DNA of 44,064 nt from Sporosarcina sp. BI001-red (GCF_003384035.1 NZ_QQAK01000004.1:1-44064); one strand, 5' to 3'; positions 9,520 through 22,454 are shown, counted from the stretch's first letter. Numbers and translations: made by a program. Notes: generated by a model from the sequence alone, not told the origin.

Positions 9520-9656
9520 TAAAATCACTCTCCTAAAAGTTCTTTGCATTAAATTTTCGCTACCAACACCTCCAGTTCCTTCATTCACTATCTATTCACA
9601 CTTTCCAAGCTATGGTAGGATACTTGTAGGAACGGACGATAAAGGAGACGATCTCA

Positions 9657-11375
9657 ATGTGGAACGCGGAAGAAATCGCTTTGCAACTTGCCGTCATTGA
9701 CGGAAAAGAGGCACCAGATTTAATCATCACGAATGCAACGTACTTACATTCTGTCTTCAAACAATGGAAAACCGGTACGATTTGGATCAAACATGGTCGT
9801 ATTCTTTATACAGGCGAGCGCATGCCGGCAATGACAGAAGGCGCTGAACTAATTGACGGGACAGACAAATGGATTGTCCCAGGATACATAGAACCCCACG
9901 TGCACCCATTTCAATTATATAACCCGGAAACGTTCGCCCAATACGCTGCACAACACGGGACAACGACATTTTTAGCTGATAATTTAATGTTGCTCATGTC
10001 GATAAACCAAGAGCAAGCGTTCACGTTACTCGACCAATTGAAAGAATTGCCGTTTTCATTCTACTGGTGGGCACGCATGGATTCTCAGACGAATTTGCAA
10101 AACGAAGCCGAAGTCTTTTCTCCAGAAAAAGTCGCGGAGTGGCTGAAGCGCGATGATGTCCTGATGGGCGGGGAGCTAACAGGTTGGCCACGTTTACTAA
10201 AAGGCGATCCCGTCATGACCGCATCACTGCAAAAAGCGAAGCAGCTTGGTAAAAAAGTCGAAGGACATTTTCCTGGAGCCTCTGAACGCACACTTGCACG
10301 GATGAGACTGCTTGGAGTGAACGGAGACCATGAATCGATGACGGCGGATGAAGTGGAAGCACGGTTGTTGCAAGGCTATGCAGTGACACTTCGCGAGTCA
10401 TCCATTCGACCGGACTTGAAACCATTGCTCGAAGGCATTCTGGAAAAAGAGCTCGATGTTTTCGATCATCTTATGATGACGACAGACGGCTCCCCGCCCT
10501 TGTTCCATGAGGACGGTGTGATGGATAAATGCATTCGCATTGCGCTAGAAGTAGGTGTCGACCCGATCGATGCCTACCAAATGGCGTCCTATAATATCGC
10601 AAGGTACTATGATGTCGACGAGTTGCATAGTGTAATAGCACCGGGACGATTAGCGACACTGAATTTTTTATCCGACATCCAGGAACCAAACCCGACAGAC
10701 GTGTTATCAAAAGGGGTATGGGTGAAACGCGATGGACAAGCATGTATCGAATTCAACAAAGCGGATTGGTCGGTATTCCCGAATTTCGCACCTAACTTCG
10801 ATCTCACTTTAGAAGATGTAACCGCAACGGAACCGATAGGCATCGAGATGTTAAATGATGTCATCACGAAGCCATACGAGACAACCGTCGATTTGACCGC
10901 TGAACGGTTAGAAGGTGATCACGATGAGTCGTTCCTCGCCCTCATTGATAGGGAAGGAAAATGGCGTGTAACAACAGTCATCAAAGGATTCACGAGTTCC
11001 TTACAAGGTCTCGCGTCTTCCTATTCCAACACGGGAGACATTATTTTAATCGGGAAAGACAAAAACGAAATGCTTCGGGCGTTTCGCCAATTAAAACAAC
11101 TAGGCGGAGGAATCGTGATTGCTGAAAATAACGGGATTCTAAGTGAATTGCCGCTCACAATTGGAGGCAGTCTGTCCAATCAACCTATAGAAATTTTGCG
11201 TGAACAAGAACGACTATTCAAAAAAGCCTTACGCGACAGAGGATATGAAAAAGGGGATGCTGTCTACAGTTTGCTCTTTCTACAGTCCACCCATCTACCC
11301 TATGTCCGGGTGACGCAATTCGGTGTTTCGGATGTAATGAGAAATAAGATTTTGGTCCCCATGACTGAACGATAG
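9657..11375 (+). CDS. yerA: adenine deaminase-like amidohydrolase (YerA)
   Basis: A 572-residue metal-dependent amidohydrolase related to adenine deaminase (adenine to hypoxanthine plus ammonia). The metal-binding HxH is H81 and H83 within GYIEPHVHPF, shortly after the N-terminal beta domain (ITNATYL, GRILYTGE). The C-terminal adenine deaminase domain contains VIAPGRLATLNFLSD and GGGIVIAENNGILSELPL. B. subtilis YerA is similar in size and lies in the same place before yerB. Whether YerA proteins really deaminate adenine is less sure than for AdeC. Only ten bases separate it from the next gene, and the two are probably one operon. Confidence 0.88.
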   Translation: MWNAEEIALQLAVIDGKEAPDLIITNATYLHSVFKQWKTGTIWIKHGRILYTGERMPAMTEGAELIDGTDKWIVPGYIEPHVHPFQLYNPETFAQYAAQHGTTTFLADNLMLLMSINQEQAFTLLDQLKELPFSFYWWARMDSQTNLQNEAEVFSPEKVAEWLKRDDVLMGGELTGWPRLLKGDPVMTASLQKAKQLGKKVEGHFPGASERTLARMRLLGVNGDHESMTADEVEARLLQGYAVTLRESSIRPDLKPLLEGILEKELDVFDHLMMTTDGSPPLFHEDGVMDKCIRIALEVGVDPIDAYQMASYNIARYYDVDELHSVIAPGRLATLNFLSDIQEPNPTDVLSKGVWVKRDGQACIEFNKADWSVFPNFAPNFDLTLEDVTATEPIGIEMLNDVITKPYETTVDLTAERLEGDHDESFLALIDREGKWRVTTVIKGFTSSLQGLASSYSNTGDIILIGKDKNEMLRAFRQLKQLGGGIVIAENNGILSELPLTIGGSLSNQPIEILREQERLFKKALRDRGYEKGDAVYSLLFLQSTHLPYVRVTQFGVSDVMRNKILVPMTER

Positions 11376-11385
11376 GAGAGCCTCT

Positions 11386-12423
11386 ATGAACGCTAAAAAA
11401 CTACTTTTTACTACGTTACTTGTTGGACAAGTGTTGCTCGTCGGCTGTTCAAATGATACAGAAGATGAAATGACGCAAACAGAGGTAAAGTCAGGTGAAA
11501 CTAACGCACAACCGAGTGAAACGCTTTTGACTACGGCACCTTTTACCGGTATGAAAGTGGAAGAGACGGATCGGCGTCCAATTCTTGCGACCATCAATAA
11601 TCATCCACTTGCCCGTCCACAATCCGGGTTAAGTCAGGCGGATGTCGTTTATGAAGTATTTGCAGAAGGGAATATCACACGGTTGCTTGCGCTTTACCAA
11701 AGCCAACTTCCTGAAGAAATTGGACCAATCCGCAGCGCCCGTGATTATTTCATAGACATTGCACAAGGGCTTGATGCGTTTTACATCGCGCATGGATACA
11801 GTCCAGACGCACACGCGTTATTGACTGCGGGAGTTGTAGATAACATCAATGGCATGCAGTACGATGGCACGTATTTCATCCGCTCGAAAGAAAGGAAAGC
11901 ACCTCATAACTCCTACATTTCCAAAGAGCATATCGAAGATGCTATGGAGGATTTATCAATTGACACTCAAATTCGGGAAGTCCCAACGCTTTCGTTCCAT
12001 CCAGACGCGGATAGTGCTAAACTAGGAGAGATTGCATCGACAATTGTTGTCGGTCACCCAGACCCGAATTTCACAAGCACGTATACATTCGACCCAGAAA
12101 CGAAAACGTATGAACGTTCCGTCAATGGAATCATTACGACTGACAAAGCGGACGGCAAAAAAGTGACGCCTGCGAATATCGTCGTCATGGAAGCCCCTTA
12201 TACAACCATTGATGCTGAAGGAAGACAATCGTTGGATTTAACAAAAGGCGGACCTGCTATTTTGTTTCAGAATGGTGTCGCGCTTACACTCGAGTGGAAA
12301 CAAATCGATGGCGTGATTACACCTGTACAGAACGGGGTACCTGCAAAATTAGTACCAGGGCAGACGTGGATCCATATCGTTCGAGAACAAGCGATTGGCA
12401 ACACGACGACCTATACCCCTTAA
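11386..12423 (+). CDS. yerB: DUF3048 lipoprotein (YerB)
   Basis: A 345-residue membrane-anchored lipoprotein. The signal peptide MNAKKLLFTTLLVGQVL is followed by the lipobox LVGC (cysteine 21), then an acidic linker. The first DUF3048 domain contains RRPILATINNHPLARPQSGLSQADVVYEVFAEGNITRLLALYQS and GPIRSARDYFIDIA. The C-terminal DUF3048_C domain ends with the PGQTWIHIV segment. The molecular function of the family is not known. It follows yerA by ten bases and precedes yerC by eighteen, as in B. subtilis. Confidence 0.92.
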   Translation: MNAKKLLFTTLLVGQVLLVGCSNDTEDEMTQTEVKSGETNAQPSETLLTTAPFTGMKVEETDRRPILATINNHPLARPQSGLSQADVVYEVFAEGNITRLLALYQSQLPEEIGPIRSARDYFIDIAQGLDAFYIAHGYSPDAHALLTAGVVDNINGMQYDGTYFIRSKERKAPHNSYISKEHIEDAMEDLSIDTQIREVPTLSFHPDADSAKLGEIASTIVVGHPDPNFTSTYTFDPETKTYERSVNGIITTDKADGKKVTPANIVVMEAPYTTIDAEGRQSLDLTKGGPAILFQNGVALTLEWKQIDGVITPVQNGVPAKLVPGQTWIHIVREQAIGNTTTYTP

Positions 12424-12441
12424 GGACGGAGGTAGATTTTT

Positions 12442-12756
12442 ATGCTAGAAAAAATACAAGGCGAACAAACCGATCAGTTGTTTCGCGCAATCTTAGAGTT
12501 GAAAGATTTGGATGAATGCTATGCGTTTTTCGATGATTTGTGCACAATTGGAGAAGTTCAATCGCTTTCACAGCGCCTTGACGTAGCGGTCATGCTGAAA
12601 AAGAAGCATACGTATGACAAAATTCAAAGTGAAACGGGCGCAAGTACCGCAACCATTTCAAGAATTCGGCGTTGTGTCGACTATGGTTCAGGTGGGTATA
12701 ACTTAATTGTCGATCGGATGAACGAACAAACTGAAGGTTCAACTGAAGAAAACTAA
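12442..12756 (+). CDS. yerC: TrpR-like DNA-binding protein (YerC/YecD family)
   Basis: A 104-residue protein of the TrpR-related YerC/YecD family. The region LKDLDECYAFFDDLCTIGEVQSLSQRLDVAVMLKKKHTYDKIQSETGASTATISRIRRCVDYG contains the helix-turn-helix (about residues 50-80). The ligand and targets are unknown. GGAGG is placed a few bases before ATG 12442. Length and position match B. subtilis YerC. A terminator follows. Confidence 0.92.
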   Translation: MLEKIQGEQTDQLFRAILELKDLDECYAFFDDLCTIGEVQSLSQRLDVAVMLKKKHTYDKIQSETGASTATISRIRRCVDYGSGGYNLIVDRMNEQTEGSTEEN

Positions 12757-12762
12757 CCAAAA

Positions 12763-12798
12763 AACCGGAAACAGCTACAGGCTGACCGGTTTTTTTCG
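12763..12798 (+). terminator. terminator after yerC
   Basis: The inverted repeat AAAAAACCGG / CCGGTTTTTTT with a 17-base loop closes the yerA-yerB-yerC unit. Confidence 0.85.
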
Positions 12799-12836
12799 TT
12801 TGTCGTAGGCGCCAACGAGAATCGGCACGTGTTTTT

Positions 12837-12845
12837 TGCTATACT
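12837..12845 (+). promoter_or_regulatory. extended -10 promoter of pcrB
   Basis: TGC directly before TATACT (12840-12845) gives an extended -10 element 37 bp upstream of the pcrB start codon. No strong -35 is visible. Confidence 0.45.
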
Positions 12846-12882
12846 GTAAGGAACATAATTACGAAAATGCAGGTGACTGGAA

Positions 12883-13581
12883 ATGGACTATCGAACTTGG
12901 CGTCATGCCTTTAAATTAGATCCCGCAAATGAAATTTCAGACGAGGCACTTGAGCAACTTGCCGAGTCTGGAACCGATGGAATCATCATCGGGGGAACCG
13001 ACAATATTACGCTTGAAGGTGTACTCGATTTACTTGCTCGATTGCGGCGCTACGCAGTGCCACTTGCGCTTGAAGTATCGAACGTGGATGCCGTCACATT
13101 CGGTTTCGACTATTACTTCATTCCAACTGTTTTAAATTCCAATGACGTGAAATGGATGAATGGAATTCATTTAGAAGCATTGAAAGAATTCGGCCATATG
13201 ATGAAATGGGAAGAAGTCGCAACAGAAGGCTATTGCATCATGAATCCGGAATGCAAAGCCGCGCAACTGACAGGGGCAACGAAAACGTCAACTCAAGAAG
13301 ATGTCGTCGGATACGCCCGCATGGCGGAGCATTTATTCAAATTACCTATTTTTTACTTAGAATACAGCGGGATGTATGGTGATCCTAAAATCGTCAGTGC
13401 GGCAGCTTCTGTGTTGGATGAAACTCGCCTCGTGTATGGCGGGGGTATCCGGACTTCGGACCAAGCAGCTGAAATGGCGGCAATCGCCCATACAGTCGTG
13501 ATTGGCAATGTCATCTATGATGATTTGAAGGCAGCACTCAAAACTGTAGATGCAGTAAAAGCGGTTACCAGTCCCAAGTGA
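12883..13581 (+). CDS. pcrB: heptaprenylglyceryl phosphate synthase
   Basis: A 232-residue TIM-barrel prenyltransferase. It joins heptaprenyl diphosphate to sn-glycerol-1-phosphate, making an archaea-type G1P ether lipid precursor in Bacillales. The GIIIGGTDNIT phosphate-binding loop (about residues 34-44), the FYLEYSG segment (about 156-162) and the VYGGGIRTSDQAAEMA loop (about 184-199) fit the family. It is the first gene of the pcrB-pcrA-ligA-camS cluster, with 48 bp between it and pcrA that hold a second promoter and a LexA-type box. Confidence 0.93.
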   Translation: MDYRTWRHAFKLDPANEISDEALEQLAESGTDGIIIGGTDNITLEGVLDLLARLRRYAVPLALEVSNVDAVTFGFDYYFIPTVLNSNDVKWMNGIHLEALKEFGHMMKWEEVATEGYCIMNPECKAAQLTGATKTSTQEDVVGYARMAEHLFKLPIFYLEYSGMYGDPKIVSAAASVLDETRLVYGGGIRTSDQAAEMAAIAHTVVIGNVIYDDLKAALKTVDAVKAVTSPK

Positions 13582-13588
13582 ATTCGTG

Positions 13589-13609
13589 TATACTAAAGAA
13601 CAAACGTTC
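13589..13609 (+). promoter_or_regulatory. pcrA promoter -10 element with adjacent LexA (SOS) box
   Basis: TATACT (13589-13594) is a near-perfect -10. Four bases later is GAACAAACGTTC (13598-13609), which fits the Gram-positive LexA core GAAC-N4-GTTC including the RNRY centre. The box would cover the transcription start, a typical repressor position. The pcrA start codon is 21 bp downstream. Confidence 0.7.
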
Positions 13610-13629
13610 CTAAAAGGCGGTTATAGATT

Positions 13630-15855
13630 ATGAAAGAACTCGCACAAGATTTACTGACGGGCATGAACCCTGAACAGGCGAAAGCGGTGAAGAAAACAGA
13701 AGGACCTTTGCTTATTATGGCGGGAGCAGGATCAGGTAAAACACGCGTGCTTACTCACCGGATTGCCTATCTTGTCATAGAAAAAAACGTGTATCCATCA
13801 AAAATTCTTGCGATTACCTTTACCAACAAAGCATCTCGCGAAATGCGGAACCGAATCGATGGATTACTCGGCGAAGGATCAGGGGATCGGATGTGGGTAT
13901 CTACATTCCACTCGATGTGCGTGAGGATTTTGCGTCGCAATATCGACAGGATAGGCTTTTCCAAAACCTTCTCCATTTTGGACTCCTCAGATCAGTTATC
14001 TGCTATTAAATCAGTCCTAAAAGCACAAAACCTAGACCCGAAACAATACGATCCGCGGACACTTCTCAACATCATCAGTTCTGCGAAAAACGAATGCATC
14101 GATGCAAAAGAATACCGTGCCGGTGTGAACGAATCGAACCCGTATGACCGCGTCATCGCAGACGTTTTCGATGGCTATACGAAAAAACTGCGTAAAAACC
14201 AGTCGCTCGATTTCGACGATCTGATCATGTTGACGTTAAGATTGTTCGAGCAAGTTCCTGACGTCCTTGAGTTTTATCAAGACAAGTTCCAGTACATCCA
14301 TGTCGATGAATACCAGGATACGAACCACGCACAATATCGACTTGTTCAAATGTTGGCAGAGAAGTTCCGTAATATTTGTGTCGTGGGTGACTCGGATCAG
14401 TCGATCTACAAATGGCGTGGCGCTGATATCGGCAATATTTTGTCGTTTGAAAAAGACTATAAAGATGCAGAAGTTATTTTACTGGAACAAAACTATCGCT
14501 CGACCCAAAACATTTTACAAGCAGCAAACGATGTCATTAAAAACAACGAAAGCCGTTACGACAAACGACTTCGGACAGACAACGACCAAGGCGATTCCAT
14601 CACCGTCTATAAAGCGACCGATGAGAAAGATGAATCTCAATACGTCGTCCGTAAAATTATTGAGCTCCAGCAAGAGCAAGGGTACACACTCGATCAGTTT
14701 GCGGTGTTATATAGAACCAATGCCCAATCCCGGATGATTGAGGAATACTTAGTGAAATCGAATCTAGAGTATACAATTGTCGGTGGCACGAAGTTCTATG
14801 ACCGTAAAGAAATTAAAGACTTACTCGCCTACTTACGACTCATTGCGAATAGCGACGATGACCTCGCACTTGCCCGGGTTATCAATGAACCAAAACGTAG
14901 TATTGGCGCAACGTCGTTTGAACGTATGGCGACTTTCGCCATTGAAAACGATCGATCCATTTTCGATGCGATGCAAGAGTTGGACTTCATGGGTCTGACG
15001 AAAAAAGCGGCTGTTGAATCCGCAAAGTTTCGTGATCTAATTCAAAGTTTCACACAGATGCAAGAGTTTTTATCTATCAAAGAACTGACGGAGCAAGTGT
15101 TGGACAAAACGGGATACCGTGCGATGCTTGAACGTGAAAAAACGATTGAATCGGAAAGTCGCCTTGAGAATATTGACGAGTTTTTATCCGTCACACAAGC
15201 ATTTGAAAAGCGTGCAGAAGATGATGAGGGCGACAAATCACTCGTTGCATTTTTAACGGACCTTGCACTTATTGCAGATATCGACTCTCTCGATAAAGAA
15301 GAGAACCAATCGACAGAAAAAATCGTCCTAATGACGACGCACTCTGCAAAAGGCCTTGAGTTCCCAGTCGTTTTTGTCGTTGGTATGGAAGAAAATATTT
15401 TCCCACATGCCCGCTCTATCGGAAACGACGAAGAAATGGAAGAAGAACGACGTCTTGCGTATGTTGCGATAACGCGTGCAGAACAAAAGTTGTTCATGTC
15501 TTCGGCTTCGAGCCGAATGCTGTACGGCAAATTCAGTTACAACAATCCATCTCGTTTTATTAGCGAAATCTCTGATGAAGTGATCGAACTAGAGAATGCC
15601 TCTGGCGGTTTTTCAATTGGCGGATCTCGCTCTGGCGAACCCAAACGACCAGCAGTGAAAAAGCCTGTCTATGAAACGACGGGTGGGGAGAAGCTAGGAT
15701 GGGCAGCTGGCGACAAAGCTGCGCACAAAAAATGGGGCACAGGTACGGTCGTCAGTGTCAAAGGCTCGGCGGATGACGTTGAACTCGACATTGCCTTCCC
15801 CGAAATCGGCATTAAACGACTGCTTGCGAAATTTGCACCAATTGAAAAAGTGTAA
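13630..15855 (+). CDS. pcrA: ATP-dependent DNA helicase PcrA
   Basis: A 741-residue superfamily 1A 3'-5' helicase for repair, replication restart and plasmid rolling-circle replication. Walker A is AGAGSGKT (residues 31-38). [15 protein letters not shown], the Walker B segment [53 protein letters not shown] and [11 protein letters not shown] are the remaining helicase motifs in order. The C-terminal ~55 residues ([19 protein letters not shown]) form the Tudor-like domain that contacts RNA polymerase. A LexA-type box lies just upstream, so SOS induction together with ligA is likely. Fifteen bases separate it from ligA. Confidence 0.98.
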   Translation: MKELAQDLLTGMNPEQAKAVKKTEGPLLIMAGAGSGKTRVLTHRIAYLVIEKNVYPSKILAITFTNKASREMRNRIDGLLGEGSGDRMWVSTFHSMCVRILRRNIDRIGFSKTFSILDSSDQLSAIKSVLKAQNLDPKQYDPRTLLNIISSAKNECIDAKEYRAGVNESNPYDRVIADVFDGYTKKLRKNQSLDFDDLIMLTLRLFEQVPDVLEFYQDKFQYIHVDEYQDTNHAQYRLVQMLAEKFRNICVVGDSDQSIYKWRGADIGNILSFEKDYKDAEVILLEQNYRSTQNILQAANDVIKNNESRYDKRLRTDNDQGDSITVYKATDEKDESQYVVRKIIELQQEQGYTLDQFAVLYRTNAQSRMIEEYLVKSNLEYTIVGGTKFYDRKEIKDLLAYLRLIANSDDDLALARVINEPKRSIGATSFERMATFAIENDRSIFDAMQELDFMGLTKKAAVESAKFRDLIQSFTQMQEFLSIKELTEQVLDKTGYRAMLEREKTIESESRLENIDEFLSVTQAFEKRAEDDEGDKSLVAFLTDLALIADIDSLDKEENQSTEKIVLMTTHSAKGLEFPVVFVVGMEENIFPHARSIGNDEEMEEERRLAYVAITRAEQKLFMSSASSRMLYGKFSYNNPSRFISEISDEVIELENASGGFSIGGSRSGEPKRPAVKKPVYETTGGEKLGWAAGDKAAHKKWGTGTVVSVKGSADDVELDIAFPEIGIKRLLAKFAPIEKV

Positions 15856-17886
<2,031 letters not shown>

Positions 17887-17891
17887 ACAAC

Positions 17892-19022
17892 TTGATGAAA
17901 AGGTTATTCACAATACCCGTAGTGGCTTCTGTCCTGTTCCTTGGCGGGTGTATCCCGGCAATCGGACCGGGAAAAGGGGATGTCATTCAGGAAAATGACG
18001 ATGTCCAACAAGAGACAGTGCTCATTCCGGAAGTACAATTGAATGAGCAATATTACCGAACGCTACTACCGTTTAAAAAGAGTGCAAGCCGCGGACTAAT
18101 CGTTAACCAAGTATATAGTAAGTATGATATTGGCGAGGTTGAAGAGGGACTCCTTCGATTGTCATCTAAAAAGTTCAATCCAAAAGATCACTTTTTCCAA
18201 GAAGGGCAATTCATCGATGAAAAAACAGCAATCCACTGGTTATCGAGAAGCTCCAAATTCGATGATGGATTGAACCCGCCGATCAACGATAAGATGTCCC
18301 CTCAAGACATTAGCGAGAAAGCGCCTGTCTATTTGGCGCATATCGTCGAGCAGAACTACTACGTGAAAACGGGTGATAAAAAAGTAGGGCTCGCGGGAAT
18401 TTCAATCGGTCTTGCCATGAACTCCGTGTTCTACCAGCGAGATGCGGCTGAAGCAAATATTCCAGACAAGACGATTCAACAGCAGGGAATGAAAATGGCA
18501 GAAACCATCGTCAAACGAATGCGCAAGATTGATGGTGTAGGAGATGTACCGATTACAATCGGTCTTTTCAAACAACAGCCGCGCAGTTCGATTGTCCCTG
18601 GAACGTATTTCGCAACTACAGTTGTTGACAAAGGCAAGGATGCACCATCAGGCTGGAAAGAAGTGAATGAGAAATTCGTCTTACTTCCCGTTGCGTCGAA
18701 CGACAATGATTATCGTGACGCAAATCTGACGTTTGAAAAATTGAAGCAAGACGTGAACGATTATTTCCCTGGATTTGTTAGTATTGTAGGGACTGCATTT
18801 TACAGCGACAACAATTTTAAATCGCTTAAAATCAGCATCCCCATCCAGTTTTACGGAAAAAACGAAGTCGTTGCGTTAACACAATATATGACGTCATTAG
18901 TGTTGAAGTACTATCCGGATAATGAAGTAGAAGTGAGCATCACATCGAATAACGGCCCCGAGTCATTAATTATGAAAAAGTCGGGTGAAAAGGAACCAAC
19001 TGTACACATCTACTCATATTGA
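17892..19022 (+). CDS. CamS family lipoprotein (YerH)
   Basis: A 376-residue lipoprotein of the CamS family (PF07537). The signal peptide MMKRLFTIPVVASVLF ends in the lipobox LGGC. In enterococci and staphylococci the signal peptide fragment of CamS is processed to the sex pheromone cAM373; the mature protein's job is unknown. The start may be TTG 17892 or ATG 17895, both served by AAAGGAG at 17875-17882. It follows ligA by five bases, which fits the pcrB-pcrA-ligA-yerH operon of B. subtilis. Confidence 0.93.
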   Translation: MMKRLFTIPVVASVLFLGGCIPAIGPGKGDVIQENDDVQQETVLIPEVQLNEQYYRTLLPFKKSASRGLIVNQVYSKYDIGEVEEGLLRLSSKKFNPKDHFFQEGQFIDEKTAIHWLSRSSKFDDGLNPPINDKMSPQDISEKAPVYLAHIVEQNYYVKTGDKKVGLAGISIGLAMNSVFYQRDAAEANIPDKTIQQQGMKMAETIVKRMRKIDGVGDVPITIGLFKQQPRSSIVPGTYFATTVVDKGKDAPSGWKEVNEKFVLLPVASNDNDYRDANLTFEKLKQDVNDYFPGFVSIVGTAFYSDNNFKSLKISIPIQFYGKNEVVALTQYMTSLVLKYYPDNEVEVSITSNNGPESLIMKKSGEKEPTVHIYSY

Positions 19023-19095
19023 GGATAGGAACTTTTCATCATCTGTCTGAGGTGTTATGATTAATCGTATTGTACAAAAGCCAGGAGGAGAGACT

Positions 19096-19386
19096 ATGTC
19101 CAATTTTACTAAAGAGGATATCCAGTATTATGCGAATTTTGCACGGATCGATATGCCAGACGCGGAAGCGGAGAAGTTTGCGACTCGTTTGGACACGTTG
19201 CTCGAGTTTTCGGATCGATTGAAAGAACTCGATACGACGGACGTGGAACCGATGACACATCCGCTTGCTATCGTAAACGTATTGCGCGAAGACACACCTG
19301 AAGACATTCTCGATCGTGAAGAGATGTTGAAGAGTGTAGAAGACCACGAAGACGGTCTAATTAAAGTACCGAACATTCTAGATTGA
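19096..19386 (+). CDS. gatC: Asp-tRNA(Asn)/Glu-tRNA(Gln) amidotransferase subunit C
   Basis: A 96-residue GatC, which stabilises GatA and holds the GatCAB complex together. It begins MSNFTKEDIQYYANFARI and includes the conserved DVEPMTHPL stretch followed by LREDTPEDILDREEML. ATG 19096 is chosen because AGGAGGAG lies just upstream; an upstream in-frame ATG at 19057 has no such site. It is the first gene of gatCAB. Confidence 0.96.
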   Translation: MSNFTKEDIQYYANFARIDMPDAEAEKFATRLDTLLEFSDRLKELDTTDVEPMTHPLAIVNVLREDTPEDILDREEMLKSVEDHEDGLIKVPNILD

Positions 19387-19410
19387 CCTGTATAGAGGAG
19401 GAATTGACTT

Positions 19411-20871
19411 ATGGTAGTAAACAAAACTGCGTCTGAACTTCAGTCTCTTTTACATAGTCGTGAACTATCGGTTAAAGAACTAACTGAAGCTACACTGCAA
19501 ACGATCGAAGAAAAAGATAAAACCATTCAGGCCTTCCTAACTGTGACTGGACCAGAAGCCCTTGCTGCTGCCGAACAGTTGGACAACCTTCCTGATGAAA
19601 AGCGCGGTAGCCTATTCGGCATGCCGATTGGTATTAAAGACAACATCATTACTAAAGGCATCAAAACAACATGTGCTAGTAAAATGTTGGAAAACTTCGT
19701 CCCTGTCTATGAAGGAACAGCTACAGAACGTGTGAAAGACAGCGGAATGGTAGTTGTCGGAAAGCTCAACATGGACGAATTCGCAATGGGCTCAACCACT
19801 GAGCACTCCGCCTTCCAGATTACACGTAACCCGTGGGACTTAGATCGTGTGCCTGGTGGATCTTCAGGCGGTTCTGCAGCGGCAGTCGCTGCTGGAGAAG
19901 TTCTATTCTCTTTAGGTTCTGATACAGGTGGATCAGTACGTCAGCCAGCCGCATTTTGTGGCGTTGTCGGTATGAAACCAACATATGGTCGCGTATCACG
20001 CTCTGGTCTCGTAGCTTTCGGATCTTCTTTGGACCAAATCGGACCGATTACAACAACGGTTGAGGACAATGCAATGTTGCTGAGCGCAATTGCGGGAGCT
20101 GATTATCGTGATGCTTCAGCGTCTGAAAAGCCAGTTCCAGATTTCCGTAACTCATTAACTGGAGACATTAAAGGCTTGAAAATAGCTGTTCCTGCCCGTT
20201 ATTTGGGTGAAGGTGTCGATCCAGAAGTACGAGAAGCTGTTAAAAAGGCGATTGGTGTTCTTGAATCACTTGGAGCGCATGTGGATGAAGTAGACTTGCA
20301 CTACTCGCGCTATGCTGCACCGACATATTATGTGATTTCATCTGCAGAAGCGTCTTCTAACCTTGCTCGTTTTGACGGGATCCGTTACGGCTACCACCCA
20401 GCTGATGCGAAAAACTTGAACGAGATCTATTTGCGTTCACGTTCTGAAGGCTTCGGAGAAGAAGTCCGCAAGCGTGTTTTATACGGAACATATGCACTCA
20501 GTGCTGGTCATCACGAAGACTTGTACGAGCGTGCGCAAAAAGTACGTACATTGATCGCACAAGACTTCCAAAATGTCTTTAAAGAATATGATGTCATCGT
20601 TGGACCGACTAGTGCAACGAACGCATACAAACTCGGCGAGACCATCAAAGATCCGCTTACGTTGTACGCGAACGACTTACTGACTACACCTGTAAACCTT
20701 GCTGGTATTCCAGCGATTTCGGTTCCGTGTGGCTTTGCAGACGGCCTACCCGTCGGCTTGCAGATCATCGGAAATCATTTCGAAGAAGCGATGCTCTATA
20801 AAGTGGCGCATGCATACGAGCAAGCGACAGAATTCCACAAACAGACACCGCCTGCTCGGGAGGGGAACTGA
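19411..20871 (+). CDS. gatA: Asp-tRNA(Asn)/Glu-tRNA(Gln) amidotransferase subunit A
   Basis: A 486-residue amidase-signature enzyme that releases ammonia from glutamine for tRNA amidation. The Ser-cisSer-Lys triad is visible as K76 (GIKDNI), S151 (within [15 protein letters not shown]) and S175 ([10 protein letters not shown]). These are each three positions before the equivalents in the Staphylococcus aureus enzyme. It lies 24 bp after gatC, with GAGGAGG before its ATG, and two bases before gatB. With GatB it completes Gln-tRNA(Gln) formation in an organism likely to lack GlnRS. Confidence 0.97.
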   Translation: MVVNKTASELQSLLHSRELSVKELTEATLQTIEEKDKTIQAFLTVTGPEALAAAEQLDNLPDEKRGSLFGMPIGIKDNIITKGIKTTCASKMLENFVPVYEGTATERVKDSGMVVVGKLNMDEFAMGSTTEHSAFQITRNPWDLDRVPGGSSGGSAAAVAAGEVLFSLGSDTGGSVRQPAAFCGVVGMKPTYGRVSRSGLVAFGSSLDQIGPITTTVEDNAMLLSAIAGADYRDASASEKPVPDFRNSLTGDIKGLKIAVPARYLGEGVDPEVREAVKKAIGVLESLGAHVDEVDLHYSRYAAPTYYVISSAEASSNLARFDGIRYGYHPADAKNLNEIYLRSRSEGFGEEVRKRVLYGTYALSAGHHEDLYERAQKVRTLIAQDFQNVFKEYDVIVGPTSATNAYKLGETIKDPLTLYANDLLTTPVNLAGIPAISVPCGFADGLPVGLQIIGNHFEEAMLYKVAHAYEQATEFHKQTPPAREGN

Positions 20872-20873
20872 TT

Positions 20874-22304
20874 ATGAACTTTGAAACGATTGTCGGACTT
20901 GAAGTCCACGTAGAATTGAAAACAAATACGAAAATCTTTTCTCCGGCACCTGCCCACTTTGGTGCAGCACCGAATATGAACATTCACCCGACTGATCTTG
21001 CTTATCCAGGCACTTTGCCGACGATGAACAAACAAGCGATCGACTTCGGGATGAAAGCGTCAATGGCACTGAACTGTGACGTTGCGCGTGTCATGAACTT
21101 TGACCGCAAGCACTATTTCTATCCGGATAATCCAAAAGCATATCAAGTATCCCAAGACGACCGCCCAGTTGGAGCAAACGGCTGGATTGAAATTGAAGTG
21201 GATGGCTATAAAAAGAAAATCCGTATTGAGCGTGTACACTTGGAGGAAGATGCAGGGAAACTGACGCACTCTGATAATGGATATTCTCTCGTTGACTTAA
21301 ACCGTCAAGGAACACCGCTTATCGAAATCGTTACAGAAGCGGACATTCGTACACCGAACGAAGCATACGCTTTCCTTGAAAAGTTGAAAGCGATTATTCA
21401 ATACACAGGCGTATCAGACGTACGCATGGAAGAAGGCTCACTCCGTTGTGATGCTAACATTTCACTTCGTCCATATGGCCAAGAAGAATTCGGTACAAAA
21501 ACAGAGCTCAAAAACTTGAACTCATTCAACTTCGTGCGTCGCGGAATCGCGAACGAAGTCGAACGCCAAGAGAAATTGTTACTTTCTGGAGAGAAAATCG
21601 TCCAGCAAACACGCCGTTATGACGAAGCTACAGGTCAAACGATGTTAATGCGTATTAAAGGAAGCGCGAACGACTACCGCTTCATCGATGATCCCGATCT
21701 TCCAGAAATCGTTATCGACGAAGACTGGATAGAGCGCGTACGTGCAGAAATTCCAGAACTTCCTGATGCACGTAAAAACCGTTATGTAAGCGAGCTTGAC
21801 TTACCTGCATACGATGCACACGTGTTGACATTAACAAAGGAAATGTCCGATTTCTTCGATGAAACTGTAAAAGCTGGCGCAGATGCGAAACTAGCATCGA
21901 ACTGGCTTATGGGCGGAGTATCAGAATACTTGAATGCTGAAGGCAAAGAATTGAAAGAAACACCAATTACACCTGCAGGACTTGCGAGCCTTGTGAAACT
22001 GATTTCAGATGGAACGATTTCATCGAAAATCGCGAAGAAAGTATTCAAAGAACTTGCTGAAAACGGTGGGGACGCTGCAGATATCGTGAAGGAAAAAGGA
22101 CTCGTCCAAATTTCTGACGAAGGTACGTTGCGTAAAGTGATCGGTGAGATTTTGGATGCCAACGAGCAATCCATTGAGGACTTTAAGAACGGGAAAGATC
22201 GTGCAGTAGGATTCCTCGTAGGCCAAGTTATGAAAGCAACGAAAGGGCAGGCAAATCCGCCGCTCGTAAACAAACTCTTGTTGGATGAAATCAGCAAGCG
22301 ATAA
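20874..22304 (+). CDS. gatB: Asp-tRNA(Asn)/Glu-tRNA(Gln) amidotransferase subunit B
   Basis: A 476-residue GatB, the kinase/amidation subunit that phosphorylates Glu-tRNA(Gln) or Asp-tRNA(Asn) and transfers ammonia. The N-terminal signature [14 protein letters not shown] and the [18 protein letters not shown] and [14 protein letters not shown] motifs are present. The C-terminal YqeY-like tRNA-binding domain ends in [18 protein letters not shown]. It is last in gatCAB and followed by a hairpin terminator. Confidence 0.98.
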   Translation: MNFETIVGLEVHVELKTNTKIFSPAPAHFGAAPNMNIHPTDLAYPGTLPTMNKQAIDFGMKASMALNCDVARVMNFDRKHYFYPDNPKAYQVSQDDRPVGANGWIEIEVDGYKKKIRIERVHLEEDAGKLTHSDNGYSLVDLNRQGTPLIEIVTEADIRTPNEAYAFLEKLKAIIQYTGVSDVRMEEGSLRCDANISLRPYGQEEFGTKTELKNLNSFNFVRRGIANEVERQEKLLLSGEKIVQQTRRYDEATGQTMLMRIKGSANDYRFIDDPDLPEIVIDEDWIERVRAEIPELPDARKNRYVSELDLPAYDAHVLTLTKEMSDFFDETVKAGADAKLASNWLMGGVSEYLNAEGKELKETPITPAGLASLVKLISDGTISSKIAKKVFKELAENGGDAADIVKEKGLVQISDEGTLRKVIGEILDANEQSIEDFKNGKDRAVGFLVGQVMKATKGQANPPLVNKLLLDEISKR

Positions 22305-22320
22305 CTAGACACCTTCTGAG

Positions 22321-22363
22321 GCGCCCTGTGATTTGGCTTAAGCTACCAACACAGGGCGTTTTC
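22321..22363 (+). terminator. terminator after gatB
   Basis: GCGCCCTGTG and CACAGGGCG form a stem with an ~18-base loop followed by TTTTC. Confidence 0.75.
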
Positions 22364-22425
22364 GTGAGTGTTGCGTGGCAATTGATTTCCATGTATGGAT
22401 AGAGGTACACTTAGGAAAAGGTTGA

Positions 22426-22454
22426 TTTACAATTTTGATCTCATTGAAATTATG
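22426..22454 (+). promoter_or_regulatory. possible promoter of the thioredoxin-like gene
   Basis: TTTACA (22426-22431), a 17-bp spacer and ATTATG (22449-22454) make a fair sigma-A candidate 37 bp upstream of the TTG start. Confidence 0.3.
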
